64,000 nucleotides of DNA from Nemertoderma westbladi. Its lineage: Eukaryota; Xenacoelomorpha; Nemertodermatida; Nemertodermatidae. Position 1 is the first letter of the stretch. The number at the start of each line of letters is the position of its first letter. The position numbers and the translations under genes are program-made. The DNA is taken from positions 62,001-126,000 of the forward strand of contig JAUCBJ010007169.1 in assembly GCA_032718475.1 (NCBI GenBank), given 5' to 3'. Below, piece after piece: positions 22,772-35,791 of this stretch. The notes below the pieces were generated by a model. The model was not told the DNA's origin. It did not search any database and saw only the letters and a program-made list of their open reading frames with translations.

Positions 22772-24610
22772 AAAGCTACTCAATAATCGTCTGGTAATAA
22801 AAGTCGCTCTGGCAATTGAATATAACATCGACATCATCCTCATCCAAGAACATCGGATTTGTCATGAAACACTGCCTTGAAGTATAATGACATTGGAAAT
22901 GGATGGACGTTAGTAACAAGCTCAGCAGTAAGAAACTCGGCCAATGCATCAATTGTTAGAGTAGGATTTCTGATAAATTCCAGGGTTATGATCGCAACAT
23001 TTGATGGGAATCCCAAGACAACAGTAATATGTTGCTACAGTCCAACCAATGCCTCAGAGCCAGAACAAGCAGTCAAGTTTTATGAAGATCTGACTGGACT
23101 TATAAAGGAGATTCCGAAACACAATGTTGAAGTCATTGCTGGTGATCTGAATGCGCATATTCGCCCAGAAGACATCAAGGGTTACACCTATAACGCCAGT
23201 TCTAACATAAATGGGTACTTACTTTTAGACCTAATGGAAGAATGTGAATTGATACTAACAAACAACACATTCGAAAAGAGTAAGGGGAAGCTATAGACCT
23301 TTCAATACCTAATGGAACCAAAGCACAACTGGATTGTAAGAAAGAAGATCTTAAGATAGCCTACAAAGTAAAAACCGAACAACCAACAACCGAAAACATT
23401 AACAAGGTTGAGAAAGATAAGGACGATCTTAAATTGGCCTACAACATCAGCCAGGAAAAGTACATACAGGATAAAATTGAAGCAATTACAACTGCTCACA
23501 TACAGCAACAGTCAAGACTTACCTGGCAAACTGTAAATGAGGTATCTGGTCGGAAAAGCTGTGCAAAGTGGCGCCTCAAAGCCGATAGTCCTGAAGAACG
23601 TGTTGGGAAGTGGAAAAATCACTTCAGCAACTTTCTTGGACAGCCACCAAACGACACTACCTATAGAAACAGATGACTTCAGACCTTCCGAACTCCAAAG
23701 AAGCATTAAAAGCATGTCCAATATTAAAGCGAGTGGATTAGATGAAATCCTAGTGGAGGTATGGAAAACTGGAGTGCTAAACAGACCATTATTGAATGTT
23801 TGCAACCGGATGTTAAAAGGGGAAAAGCCATCACCAATTTGGACTAAAGGTCAACTAAGGCCTCTCCCCAAGAAAGGAGACCTCGGTATTTCAACAAACT
23901 ATCGTGAGATCTGTCTGCTTGTGGTAGCTGCCAAAATATACAATAAAATGATTCTATATAGGATTAGGCCTCACATAGAGAAACTACTGCATAAGAGCCA
24001 AAACTGATTTCGACCAAATAGATCAACAATTGCTCAGATACTTGCTCTATGGAGACTGATTGAAGGGATTAAGTCAAAGAATTTCCCTGCAGTCATCATG
24101 AATTTTGAGGACTTCAAGAAGGCCTTCGACTCCATCCATAGAGGTAAAATGCTTAAAATCTTAAGAGATTATTCAATACCAGAGTAATTGTTGCTGGCAT
24201 TGGATTGTTATATTGTGACATAGAAGCATAGGTACTCTCATCAGATGAAAACCGTCATCAGTGAAACTGAGTTTTTCTCAATCTTGGCTGGCGTACTGCA
24301 AGGTGACACAATAGCACCATTATTTGTAATTGTACTGGATTATGCAATGAGGACGGGCACAAAGGACACTTCAAGAATGCAGAAGTAGTAGATATCCGGC
24401 AAATACAGTCACAGACACCGACTTTGCGGATGACATCGCCCTGCTCTCTAATACGCTAGCATATGCACAGCTACTACTAAATAAAGTGGAGAGGGCTGCG
24501 AAGGAGGTTGGATTGCATATAAATGCTACCAAGACCCAATTCATGACCTTTAATGTTGATGGAAACTTGACAACCATTGATAATAATCTAATGACATTAT
24601 AGAAGTAAGT
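22772..24610 (+). pseudogene. LINE family 1, long decayed copy (endonuclease plus reverse transcriptase)
   Basis: Read across frames, this is the most complete LINE in the window. 22772-22875 encodes the endonuclease start with 'IQEHRI' (catalytic Glu region); after a frameshift, 22877-23296 carries 'TVICCYSPTN' and 'GDLNAHI', the Asp/Asn motif of exonuclease-endonuclease-phosphatase nucleases. 23340-23660 is the linker, 23690-24005 the fingers ('ASGLDEILVEVWK', 'LRPLPKKGD'), a TGA follows at 24004, and 24100-24580 holds 'KKAFDSIH', 'VLQGDT' and 'DTDFADDIALLSN'. At least four frameshifts, two stops and internal deletions make it dead. It shares its polymerase with the intact fragment at 11120-12145. 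The 3' tail is lost by a deletion near 24595, after which a family 2 copy begins. Confidence 0.85.
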
Positions 24611-24639
24611 GTCTGAGTCTATACTGCTTGATATTCCCA

Positions 24640-25990
24640 TATTCGATATTCCCTTTGCTGAAGGTAGGCGGCTGCAAAGAGTATTAAGGCCAATCGTGCC
24701 AGTGGAGTAGATGGTGGAGTAGATGGTGTCCACCGTTATGTCTTCAAACTAACTACCAGAGTGTTTGGATTTTATTTACTCCATCTTAGTAGTAGACATG
24801 TACAGAACAACAATAATCCTACAAGAAATGAAGACAAATAAGTGGGTGCCAGTTCCCTAGATGGGTAATCTAACACCCCATGGATATTTTCGAGCAATAT
24901 CCTTGATTTCGTTTGCTGCATAGCTATACTATATAATTATATTAAATCGAAACAGGGATCCCATCAAGAGAATGCTACGTGGTAATCAGAATGGGTACCT
25001 TAGAGGTCGTTGGAACATGGAGTCCATTTTGGCACTTAGAAGGATAATTAAAGAGTTATAAAAAAAAAATGACAGACATCAAGCTGTTATCTTGTTGTCT
25101 GCTTCAAGGCCTTTGGTAAGTCTCTCAATCACATGTTCAGCAAACTTTCATTATATGGGATTACTGATGAAATTATTGCAGCCATCAGATCAGTATATGA
25201 TTGTTCAATAACAAAGTCTAGTCCTACTGTTGATGCGGTAACAAAGATCCATTCGTAGTGTTATGGGGAGTCCACCAGGGAGACACACTTGCACCATTTT
25301 TATTTAAAATTGTGGTTGACTATCTCCTACGCATAACCTTAGATCATCATAATGATGGGTTGATGGTAATTTCACCTATTGGCTCCAGAAGTCGAGGAAA
25401 TCCTGCCAAGTATCTAACTGATCTAAACTTTGGTGATGACTTAGGAGTACACTCAGAATCACTAGAGGGAGCCCAAGGGCTCCTCAGCTCATAACAACAG
25501 GCTGCTTCTAAGTGTTGGTCTTTTTGTTAACTCCAAATTTTGACAGTTAAATTTGAAAGCCCTCAGGAAATGTCTGATCATATGAGCATAAGCTCAAAGG
25601 ATGGTATACTTGAGCATGTGAACGACTTCTGTTACCTGTGATCATGATTGATCCGGAATCAGGTGCTGATGAGCTTCGAATACGCAAGGGAAAGGCTGTG
25701 TACAGCATTGATTGTGCTTTCCAGGATTTGGAAGTCACACAGAATACATCGAAAACAAATCTATGGTTGGCACATTCACGAGAATGCTACACCGGGTTCA
25801 CTGTGTTAAGTACAATGCAAACATCTCCAACCAGACACTATATAGCATTGGAGGTGTCTCATTGGTTCCCCCAAGCTTGACACTAAAACAAAGCCGCCTC
25901 CACTATGCAGAACATTTTCGGCGTGAGGACCAGCCTTCTTGTCAAGCCAGCATAGCATCTCAGAAGTGCAGCTCCAAGTGTCATTTGGGA
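24640..25990 (+). pseudogene. LINE family 2, decayed copy
   Basis: A second, distinguishable reverse transcriptase family. Recognisable pieces on the plus strand: 'ANRASGVDGVHRYVFKL' near 24690-24740, 'MLRGNQNGYLRGR' near 24975-25010, 'VHQGDTLAPFLF' at 25267-25302, an active-site-like 'LNFGDD' near 25425 (family consensus expected FADD or YADD, so Ala is Gly here), 'RIRKGKA' near 25676 and 'ISNQTLYSIGGVSL' near 25830. A 12-bp tandem duplication (ggtggagtagat) sits at about 24700-24723. Many stops and deletions. The 3' end matches the four other family 2 ends in the window. Confidence 0.75.
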
Positions 25991-26035
25991 TAATTGTCCA
26001 GCGGGCAATTCTCAATGGGGGGCATTTGTCCGGAG
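25985..26035 (-). repeat. Short inverted relative of the C-rich minisatellite
   Basis: Contains 'gggataattgtcc' and 'ggggggcatttgtcc' words, the reverse complements of those in the 22030-22345 array. The two flank the LINE block 22.8-26.0 kb in opposite orientation. Confidence 0.55.
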
Positions 26036-26040
26036 GGCAA

Positions 26041-26753
26041 GCACCATTTTTATTGAAGTTTCAAATAAAAGATCACCCTAAACACACAAAAAGCAAATAA
26101 TTTCATAAAAGCTACTCTAGAGTTAAATAGAATTCGGATGCAGGAAGTAATATACATAACCGGGAGTCACAACTCCCTGTCGGTGCGGTCCTCCAAATCC
26201 AGACCCACAGGAACCTCAGAAACATGCTTACTTGGCGGGTCAGGACACTTTCACAAGACGCAACGAAACGAGGAAAGTCGGCCAAACCTCCCCATGCTTC
26301 GTCGACTTACTGATGTATCTTCGTAACGACTGACGAAGGTTAGTAGCCCGAATACGTCCCGTTGTCTAGTCTAACTAATGTCGATCAACTCTGGGCTCTA
26401 TCGAATGACTTATGTCTCAGCAACAACCGAATCTCCATCAGGAGTGTGAGCGTGAGTTTCTTTCATAATCCATCAATTTATCAATCAAAATTATAGTTAT
26501 CAGCACTGAAATGAAAGCAATTAATTATATTATATAATATTGCAACTGCAACCAGGCAATAGATTAGCTATAACATAGTGTTGTTAAACTTTATCACCTT
26601 AATTGGTCTTGGTCACAACTATGGAGAATGATAGGTAATATAATTAGTTCGCGTGATTGATTCTCAATTACTCACTATTAGAATCCTATTAGCAAATTAT
26701 CAAATCAACTTAAAGTGTATATTTAAGTAAATTTTAAGAAAAACAAATTTACA
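26041..26753. other. Gene-free stretch
   Basis: No protein signature. A somewhat GC-richer patch at 26150-26460 shows no recognisable domain in either strand. Confidence 0.4.
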
Positions 26754-27035
26754 GGGGCCCAGTGAAGTATGCCATACTTTCTGCTGTTATATTTCACTTT
26801 GCCGTTTACCCGCCCCATGTGAAGAATTCCAGGTTGTTACTAAATAAATACCTTGTTTACAGAATAAACAAATTAGTATATGTACATGTATATGTATATG
26901 TAGTATATGTTATAAGATAGGAATAAGAGCTTTAAAACACTTAATTTTTAAGGATTAATTTAAAAAATACAAATTATTAATATGTAAATTTTCTATCAAA
27001 TTCCGATTGAAAAGTGAAGACCTGGTATTCTTCAA
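26754..27035 (+). repeat. Dispersed repeat D, copy 1 (MITE-like)
   Basis: Begins 'gggcccagtgaag' and contains 'ctgctgttatatttcacttt' and 'cccatgtgaagaattcca'; its right end 'cctggtattcttcaa' is an inverted form of the internal motif. The reverse complement recurs at 45621-45906. Confidence 0.65.
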
Positions 27036-27189
27036 TTTTACATTTAACGATTTACATTATATTTTTATGCGGCTTGATTATTATTTTAAATATATATGTT
27101 TTATTGTTAAGAACATAATTACACAATTATAAATTATATAATATTAAATAGAAAATTTTCACAATTATATAGACTACTAGGACCGGCAT

Positions 27190-28130
27190 GCTGCATTGCA
27201 GCTGCATTTTTATGAAAGCTGTACTGGCTTGTCGACAAAATTGTGCTGCCACAACTCCCTATCACCCATGAAATTTGCTAGATCATTCGCATCTTCAAGG
27301 CCAGTGTCCTTTAAGATGCGTCTCAAGAAAGTCAAGGGCTGTCCACCATGCTTATTCACTCCATGAGGCTGCTAAAGCACACGATTATGCACTGGCTGGT
27401 CCTCAAGGCGAAAGCAATGTCCTGCAAAGCGGAGGCGACTTTGTTCTAGTGTCAAGCTTAGGGGGATCAATGAGACACCTCCAATGTTATATAGTGTCTG
27501 GTTGGAGATGTGTGCGTGCATTGTACTTGACACAATGAACTCGGAGTAGCAATCTTGTGATTGTGCCGTCCAGAGATTTGGTGTCCTCAGCAGTTAGAGC
27601 CCAGCATGGACTCCCATAGAGGATTACTGGAACTACTGCAGCTCTAAATAATCGGACCTTAAGTTTCTGATTAATTCTCTGTGACTTCCAAGTCCTGGAA
27701 TGTATATTCAAGGCTGCCCATGCCTTTACCTTACGTATTCGTGGGTCCTCACCCTGACTTCCGGATCCATGAACCCAGATTACAGAAGTCATCCACATAC
27801 TCAAGCATACCATCCTTTGAGCTTATGCTCATCCGATCAGAGACTTGCTGAGGACTTTCAAACTTAACTGTCAAAATTTTGGTCTTTTTGGTGTTAATAA
27901 AGAGACCAACACTAGAAGCAGCCAAAATGGGCTCCATGGTCTCACGACCTTTACGGAACCCATTCTGATTTCCACGGAGCAGTCTCTCAATGGGATCCCT
28001 GATGCGATTTAATAGAATTCTATTGTATGGCTTTGCAGCAATCGAGATCAATGAGATTCCCCGAAAAGAACCATAGAGTGTTTGGTTGATCTTCTTGGGA
28101 ACTGCAACTTATTTCTTTTCATTTCTTGTG
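27190..28130 (-). pseudogene. LINE family 2, decayed copy (minus strand)
   Basis: On the minus strand from 28130: 'GISLISIAAKPYNRILLNRI', 'LLRGNQNGFRKGRETMEPIL', then an internal deletion that removes the active-site region and joins to 'SVGLFINTKKTKILTV', 'YVDDFCNLGSWI', 'RIRKVKAWAALN', 'LFRAAVVPVILYGSPCWAL' and, after a frameshift, the family 2 tail down to about 27190. Two long frames (28051-27749 and 27813-27487) overlap in different phases, which places a frameshift at about 27780. It is one of five family 2 3' ends in the window. Confidence 0.8.
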
Positions 28131-30180
28131 GGACTCTTGTTGTTCTGTACATGTCTACTATGTATAAGCATAGCCTCGAATAGTACACAATGCTACTAAA
28201 TGTTCGACTACCCTACTATATTTATATTTATTTGTAATGTATATTTAATGTACATCTTACATAATATATATAGATGTTTCAATTTTATATTGCATTAGAG
28301 ATATAGCCAGTGCATTCCTTCACATGCGCATTTCATATATTATGCGTTAGACAGCTAGAATATTAACATGTGCGACCCAAATCAATGCAATGCCAAATTA
28401 GAAAAAACTGAAATTGTAGATTGCCACATTGCCGCAGACAGAATACTTACTTGACACGCCGCGCCAGAAATGCGATAACAATGAATCTGAGAACTAGGAA
28501 GACAAAAAGCTACTGACGCCTTGTCAGAAACACATGGTTTCATATTATTTATCTCCCATCAATTTTTAAATTTCACAATTAATTATTCATCGATTCGCCA
28601 CTCGCTGTTTATATTCTAATCTGGGTGGAGTCACTTCTCTATTATGAGTGCCAACACACACCAACACTATCCAACATCTGTGGCGGCATTAGGGCCCCCG
28701 ATTGGGGGGGGGGGGGGGGGGGGGGAGCACGCTGGGGCCCTTAGCGAGCCGTGGCTCCGATTATTTCTGATGCCCCAATTTTTTTATTTCGGTGAGGGGG
28801 GGCTCAGACCGCCGGCCCTGTCAACAATTAATCAATAAATATTATCCATATTATTTATTGGCTGTTGCTGGAAATATTTAATTTTCTATTTCAAAATAAT
28901 GATGATGGTGTTTGTTTATGTGTCAGATTCGTACCGGTAGCCCATTCAATTTATAAGTAAAGAATTTGGAATAGGTCATTTTTAGTTGTTGTGAAAATAA
29001 TAAAAATTGGCTAGAAGATGTGTCTATAGAATAATTTTTTTCTTTGGACATTTCTATAGTAACACGTTCACGTTATAACCCGTAGATTAGTACATATTTG
29101 CATTTTACTATTTTCTTTTGAATGCTAAACTACCGCTCTTACGAATTGGTGTGTGAATTTAACCCGACAAATCATAGTTCAATCTCGCCGAAGTCCTTGC
29201 ATATCCCAAACTACAGAGTATATCACATTCATCCAACAAATTTTGTTAGGGTTACGGTAACTTAGCAACATTTCTGGCTATTGGTCAGTTTCTTTGAAGG
29301 AAGCTTCTCCCCAGTTTAAACACTTTAAATACTGGGTTGATCATTGCTATTCCAATTCATCGCAGTCAAATTTTATAAGAAAGGAAATTAATAGATTATT
29401 TTCTAATCTTATTTTTAATCTTTTTTAATTTTACTAATTTGCTAGTTAGGCCTACTGTATTTGGAATAGGCAGTTTAATCATATAAGTCAAAAAAATTAT
29501 TCAAAAAATATTTAAGTAATTTTTAAAAAATCCCTTTTCTCATTTCTTAGAATTCCTATCACGCAATTTATCATTAACGCTTTTATGTTAGTGAGACTAT
29601 ATGAAATTTATAATTTTTTTTGAAAATAATTTTCGTCGTTGACGCTTTCTAGCGAGCAGCGCCAAAATCTATATATTTAACTAAAAATCAAACTTCCTCA
29701 CTGCTTTATTTTCAGAACATGTGACCAGTTTTTTGGAATCATCACGCTCGATTACGTGAAAAAAATTAATCTAGCGAGTTAATTTTAGTGATTATTATTA
29801 TATTTCTGCCAATAAGAAAATCAAATTGGTAACATTTTCGCTGCAGGGTTTTTCTTTTAATGATTTAAATTCCGATGAAAGTGTTAATCATTGACATAGT
29901 GACTGTATATAATTTGTTTGTTTGTTGCCGGTCTGTGTCAAAATATAAGAGAAAATAAAACATTTTTGATATGGTGGTTTTCCTCGTCCATTGCAGTTGT
30001 CAATTGTGCAGTTGTCATTGCAGCTTTCACGATTTTCTGCATCCAAACAGCCTAATTGAGTTCCGATTGTCGGATAAATTTTAAAAATGGAAATCACCGA
30101 TAAGGTAAATCATCATAACAATTATAACTGGATGTTGATCTTTCAAATAGGAATATTTCAACCAATAAGCCAGCAGTTTA

Positions 30181-30213
<33 letters not shown>

Positions 30214-31829
30214 ATAAGTAAGGCGACAGTTGAAAAACTGCATATGATATAGGGTTGTTTAAATACAAGTCAAATATTTTTGTTTGTACATCGCAAAATT
30301 TTTAATAGAAATAGATTCATTAAGATCCCAGAATAAAAAGTTACCAACTAATTATTTTAATTTAAATTTATCCGCCCAGCCTCCATATATTGGATTCTAA
30401 ATAATATAATAGCCTAGCTGACTATCCCTTCTCTGTGTCCTGTGTGGCTTCCATAGACCATAGCGTCTACTGCTACCGGGACCGGGATCAAACGGTCTGC
30501 CTTCTTGCAGTTCACCAGTGTAGTTAAAATATAATTTAGCAACGGACAACATTAAAGCATTTTCGCGTCTTAAGTTCATTTTCATTGTAAATAGTCTGGA
30601 TATTTAGTTAGATTACTTATCCACTGAAAAATTCAGCTGTTGAATGTAACATCCATGGTAAAAAATAAATAATATAACCTCGCTGTCAATCAGTAAAATA
30701 AACTGTCAATCACGTTATGTGCATAATTATGCAATACAATCAGTTTGTGTTCGCCACTGATTGTATGCTTCTGTCGTAGTTTGAATATTTTATATAGTGA
30801 TGTGTGGATAAATAATTGCCCTGAATACGCTAATGTGCTGTGCAATGTTGCCAATCAAGGAATTAAATGTCATGAAACTAAGAATATATAATGTGATTGT
30901 GATAAAGTTTAAGTAATTGACAGAATAATGTTATTCGACCGTTCAGGGAAAATATTTAAGTAATTTATTTTTACTCATTGAATAACTTAGGTAGGGTTGT
31001 TGGTGGGCACGAAACTCGTTCGGCTAGATTGAATTGAACAAAAACAACAAGCTGCCCTACATCATGTACTGATATGCGTTTTTTGTTACAATACTGCGAA
31101 ATTTAAAAAAAAGGCATAATTGAACAAACGCGGGAATGAATTTTAAAATCTGCGGCATCTGTCTCTTTAATAATTCAAGTCACTATGAAATGCAAGCTCG
31201 AATATTAACTTTAACTGATACGTACAAAGAACACGATTTTCGATGCAATCAAAAATATATAATATTAAATTTTAATAATTTCTAATCTCGAAGCAGCATT
31301 AAAGAGAACAACAAAAAATAATTAATAATAAAAAAATTGTTCCCTATATATTTTCGCGGACAATTGTAGAAGGTTTCGTTATATTATAATATGATATGAT
31401 AACTCTATCAATAGGGAAAAATATCAACCAATCACATAGAGGGCCGATCAAGGTACCAAGGTATCACACATTAGTCCAGGGGATGAAGATGCAATGTAGT
31501 CACAGCACACGCGGCTGTACAGACACCGAACCTATGCACCGGGTTCGAGCCCCAATACGGTCTGTTGATATTTTTGGCTGTGGTGAGATTTATCATACTA
31601 TAAAATTATATTTCATACACCGTCACTCAAACCAAAAACAATTTATTTATTTATTACTAATATCGTATAAGGGCTGACGTAAGTAGCGCAAATACTTCTT
31701 ATTTAGATTTTATCCTTTTTTTCCCCTTTAGCTTCAAATTCCTGTCAATCATTTACTTCATTAGAATTGATATTTCTAGCAACCAACTTTTCAAAATAAA
31801 AAATTTACTTTATAAGAACTAACGGAGAA
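28131..31829. other. Gene-free region upstream of the receptor gene, with homopolymer tracts
   Basis: A G-run of 22 at 28704-28725 and a C-run of 31 at 30183-30213 are the main features; short frames around them are artefacts. A tRNA-like head lies at about 31455-31560. The last few hundred bases should contain the receptor promoter, but no convincing core element could be assigned. Confidence 0.5.
31455..31560 (+). repeat. Degenerate tRNA-like SINE head
   Basis: A good B box ('gggttcgagcccc') at about 31543-31555 is preceded by an A-box-like 'tagtccaggggatgaagatg' at 31472-31491. The A-to-B spacing is longer than in a standard tRNA and the acceptor ends do not pair, so I call it SINE-like, not a tRNA gene. 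Confidence 0.4.
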
Positions 31830-32194
31830 ATGTCAGCTATGAACATCAGCATTTTGAACTCTACAGACGAAAGATTCGGCATTCACCTAGACAAAGAAGA
31901 CATTCCACTTGTTATAATTTATGGAATCATCTTCTTAACGGGTTTATTTGGTAACGCCCTAGTCATCGTTATAATAGTGAAAGAAAAAATGCTCAACAAT
32001 ACAACCAACGTCTACATTCTCAATCTGAGTATAAGCGACTTGCTGGTATGTGGGTTGTGCACACCAGTAAGCGCGTGGTTATTTTTCATTCCAGCTTGGC
32101 CCTTCGGTGTTGTCGTCTGCAAGTTAATATTCTACCTTCAGTACGCTACGGTTTATGTCAACATATACACCCTAGTACTCATGTCTATTGATAG
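31830..32194 (+). CDS. Galanin/allatostatin-A-type GPCR, coding exon 1
   Basis: Exon 1 encodes residues 1-121 and two bases of codon 122 of a 376-residue class A receptor. N-terminal glycosylation sites Asn5 and Asn10 precede TM1 (about 26-50, with Gly-Asn42). TM2 has 'LNLSISDLL' with Asp70 (position 2.50). TM3 starts at Cys97, the partner of Cys170 in exon 2, and ends in 'MSIDR'. The exon ends GATAG followed by GTTAGT (donor at 32195). Joined to exon 2 at 50789 the reading is Asp-Arg-Tyr-Met-Ala-Val-Val, restoring the DRY motif with a phase 2 intron. Galanin receptor 2 in vertebrates has its intron at the same TM3/loop border (established), which supports the family placement. Met4 is an alternative start. 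Confidence 0.92.
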
Positions 32195-32863
32195 GTTAGT
32201 ATAATATTTTTTTTTTATTTATTAACGAAATTCTCATGAAATTATATTTATATTTTGCCAATAATTATATTACAAATTATTTAGACCAGTGCGTCGCCCA
32301 AGGGTTCTACGGTGCAGCCGCAGTTTGTAAATATGGCATTGGGCTGTAGGACAAATTGTAATAGTTAACCACGCTTTACATAAATCTCTGCTCCGATTCA
32401 ATTTATGTTTGATCGTCCAGCGAGCCAGGGCGGACAAATCTACTAAATGTATCTTTGATACATTATAGATTAAAAATATTTTGTACGATGCAATATGTTT
32501 AATTAACATTAAGATTGGTATTATTGTTGTCAAGGAAGCGGATAACCTTACGATTTGCTCTACTTCGTTCTGGTATTTAAATTACAGACTTCCTAAAAGA
32601 TGTGGGTCTGGGTATCCACCACTATTTAATCCCCATAGAGATTTCGCTTAGGAGACGCAATTGCAACCAAATCGTCACGATATGCTAAACTAAGTCCAGA
32701 GATTGACGCTCTATGCTCAGGCTCACTGCATGCGTTGGCGCAAAACACGGTAAAAGCATTATACAGAAATGTAGTAAATGTCACAATCATTGGCTATCCA
32801 AAATCCCAACAAAACACCCTCACCTCTTGAGCAATTTCATCAACCACACCTCCAACTCAAATA

Positions 32864-33053
32864 CACCATGACCCGTAATATAGTGTCATTTTTTGATGAC
32901 ACGGACCCCCCACCCCCCCCCCCCCCCAAATTTTTCTACAAATCTTTATCATATTGCTTGAAATTTGAAACACAACTAGTTCAACTCACCGTGGTTGTTA
33001 CCATGAAGCCGGCCGTGTCATCAGAAAATGACACTATATTACGGGTCATGGTG
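32864..33053. mobile_element. Short TA-flanked foldback element copy
   Basis: Ends CACCATGACCCGTAA on the left and its inverse on the right, flanked by TA at 32862-32863 and 33054-33055. About 190 bp; it keeps the C-run (32890s-32920s) and the 'tttctacaaatctt' block but has lost the long internal arms of the 12241-14676 copy. Confidence 0.85.
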
Positions 33054-33259
33054 TATATAAGTTTCATAATTCAGAAATTCATGTTCGTCGATTACGCAGA
33101 AATTCATGATCGTCAATTATTGTATTTACACAGTAAGTGAAGCTGTCAAGGCAAAACTGTTTGTTTATTTCATGGTTTAATTTCCGCGACATACGAGTAC
33201 TACTAACCCAGCAGATCAACTGCACATAGAATGGCAAATACAGTCAGTCATTATAAACG

Positions 33260-33811
33260 TTATGCCCCGGAATAGTGGTGTCTAATCCAATGACATGATC
33301 CCCCCCCCCCCCCGAATGTTTCTACAAATCTTAATTAGATTGCATGAAATTTGAAACAGAGAGTGACACTTCCCGACCACAGACTGGGTGAGCCAGAATT
33401 TGTATTTTCGCATTCAATCTTTAGCGACAAGCGTTTAAAAAAAGTGTCTCCGGCGATATTACACAAGTTACACCTTAATATTATTCTACCATATTTCATA
33501 TATTTCCCAACCAAATTCAAATGTTTTTACATTCTTACATTTAACTCCTTACATGGCAAGCATGGTACCAATGGGTAGAAGAATAACTGCGGTGTAACTT
33601 GTGCAATATTGCCGGAGACACTTTTTTTAAACGCTTGTAGCTACTGATTGAAAGCAAAATAAAAATTCTGGCTCACCCAGTAAGGGGTGGGAAGTGAAAT
33701 TCTCTCTGTCTCAAATTTTGTGCAATCTCATTAAGGTTTGTAAACAAATTTGGAGGAGGGGGGGAGGGGGTCGTTTCATTGCATTACGACACTATATTCT
33801 GGAGCATGGTG
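33260..33811. mobile_element. TA-flanked foldback element copy, about 550 bp
   Basis: Left and right halves are imperfect inverted repeats sharing every block of the large copy: C-run/G-run, 'tttgaaacaga', 'gtgagccagaatt', 'aagtgtctccgg'. The right end is gcatggtg followed by TA at 33812-33813; the left end is eroded. Confidence 0.8.
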
Positions 33812-34834
33812 TATGTAAGTATCTCATATAGGGGGCTGGGCTCCCTTGCATTATTGTTGAACAAATTAATACCCAATTTCCAATATAACTGAACAAACGG
33901 TTTGATAACTATTGTCTCACAGATCAAAGGAGGAAGTAATACTAATTAACACCGGAAATGATAAATTGAACAACAGGTGCACTGACGTCATGTTGAGGAT
34001 GTACGCTCCTGTCTCATTTAGGATATCTGACTGCCCAGGAATTCACACCACCTAATACATTTATTTATACTAATAACACTACTATGATTACTTCAAAGCT
34101 TAGCTAAGTCGGCCTTGACGTGCCCAATATTAGAATTTAACGGCTTCAGATAACATAATGAATTAAACATAATGGAAAAAAACTAAATTCTTACCATCCT
34201 ATGGTTCCATCGCATTTGCCATCCCAAGTCAAGCCCAGCCATCATGCATATGCTTGCTGTACAAATAAATTATATCATATAATTTGCTATGATACAATAC
34301 AATGTTAAGATATGTTATGCTATCCTATTAGATGCTACACTTTATGCTATGCTATGTATGCGTCCTGTTGTGACATGGCGTGTATTTTGTTCATGTATTT
34401 TGTCCATGTTACATATCAATCATAAATGTATAATAATTATATTCAATCGTACAGCAATTTATCCAACGGGTACTGGACAGGACATTCTCCGCGAATGGGG
34501 GTGTTTACTACATACACTTCTACTTAAAATGGAAAAAAACGTCACCATCTATCTGCAATAATTACGAATATTAGGCGGTTTTCTACAGCCTTATCTTTGC
34601 TTTACAGAACACATTAAAAGAAAAAATCTTATAAAACTGTTGAGTCTGTGAGAAATCTTAAATGTTTATGTAGATGTCGGACTAAAATTATTTGGGATTG
34701 TAATGGCAGAAATAGTTTTCTTACTCTTTCCAATCTCAGAGAACTGGACAACATGTAATCTACATATATAAAGAGAGGTTACTATGACTACACTTCCTAT
34801 GACACTACTTCGTAGAGCGTCGTGCAGCACGCGA
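33812..34834. other. Gene-free intronic stretch
   Basis: No coding signature or repeat family recognised. Confidence 0.4.
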
Positions 34835-35130
34835 CCTTGAGCAAGTTCGAAACAAGTTCGCTTTGATCTGGAGTCAAAAGTTCGAGAGGTATTTGCTCGT
34901 AACTTTCAAAAATATTGGAAATTTTTCTCTAGTATGCCCATACAAAATTTGGTTGAAAATGGTAAAAATCTTCAAAAGTTATTTACGAATAAATTTTTCA
35001 TATCAGACGGACAGGACAGACAGACGGTAAGACAGACAGACACATGGATATGAAATTTTACCCTATTTACTATTTATAATTGTGCGCTAAGACTCGCCCT
35101 GACTGCGTAGCTCGCCCCACATATCAGTGC
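34835..35130 (+). repeat. Dispersed repeat E, copy 1
   Basis: Ends in 'gcgctaagactcgcc...gctcgccccac' after a 'gacagacagac' run (about 35010-35040). The same end block is at 36440-36480 and, inverted, at 53388-53500. Non-coding; class unknown. Confidence 0.5.
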
Positions 35131-35770
35131 TTCCTCTGCCTTGGTGATGCATCTCAAGAATATACACTTATTGATGACATACTTGTTAGTATGTCATACT
35201 GGTTAATTATCACCTGATGTTACTGACTGAGTAATATAACATTTCGAATAAACCGAAAACAAAACTTAATCTCAGGAATGGACTGGTTAGGTTATGGTTA
35301 ATGGAATAATATTTATTTTCATCGACCTACCCACGATAATTATGAAAAATTCTCAATTGACCTTGTCTCACACACAATGCATTATCGACACCAGTTGCAA
35401 TTGCAATCTTGCCATTATAATTCAACAGTAGTACAATTGTTAAAAGTAAACTAAATCTAATGTTAAGCAAAATAAAGTTTTGTTGCGCAATACTTCACGC
35501 GGATTTTACCTTTCATGGAATAAACCGCTTAGTGGATATTGCTCACCCCATGCACTTTTATGTGATTTTATAGTTACAACAGGGGCAAAATTTTATATTT
35601 ACAACAGTACACGTTCGTGGGGCCATCGCGCAGGACGAGGCTCAGTTATCAGATACAGATTAAAATTGAGCAATTCTATCCCAAAATCGGTACTTAAGAA
35701 ATTTAAGTAAATAATTAAGAAAATTTAACCACAATGTCAATAAGAATAAATCAAAGAAGAGAGGAAAAAT

Positions 35771-35791
35771 CCCCCCCCCCCCCCCCCCCCC
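35771..35791. repeat. Poly-C tract (21 C)
   Basis: A pure run of 21 cytosines in an AT-rich intron. Not part of a recognised element. Confidence 0.95.

Noticed and set aside
31806-31814. TATA-like 'tttataaga' before the receptor ATG
   Set aside because: It lies only about 20 bp before the start codon, too close to serve as a core promoter for this transcript, and such words are frequent in AT-rich DNA.
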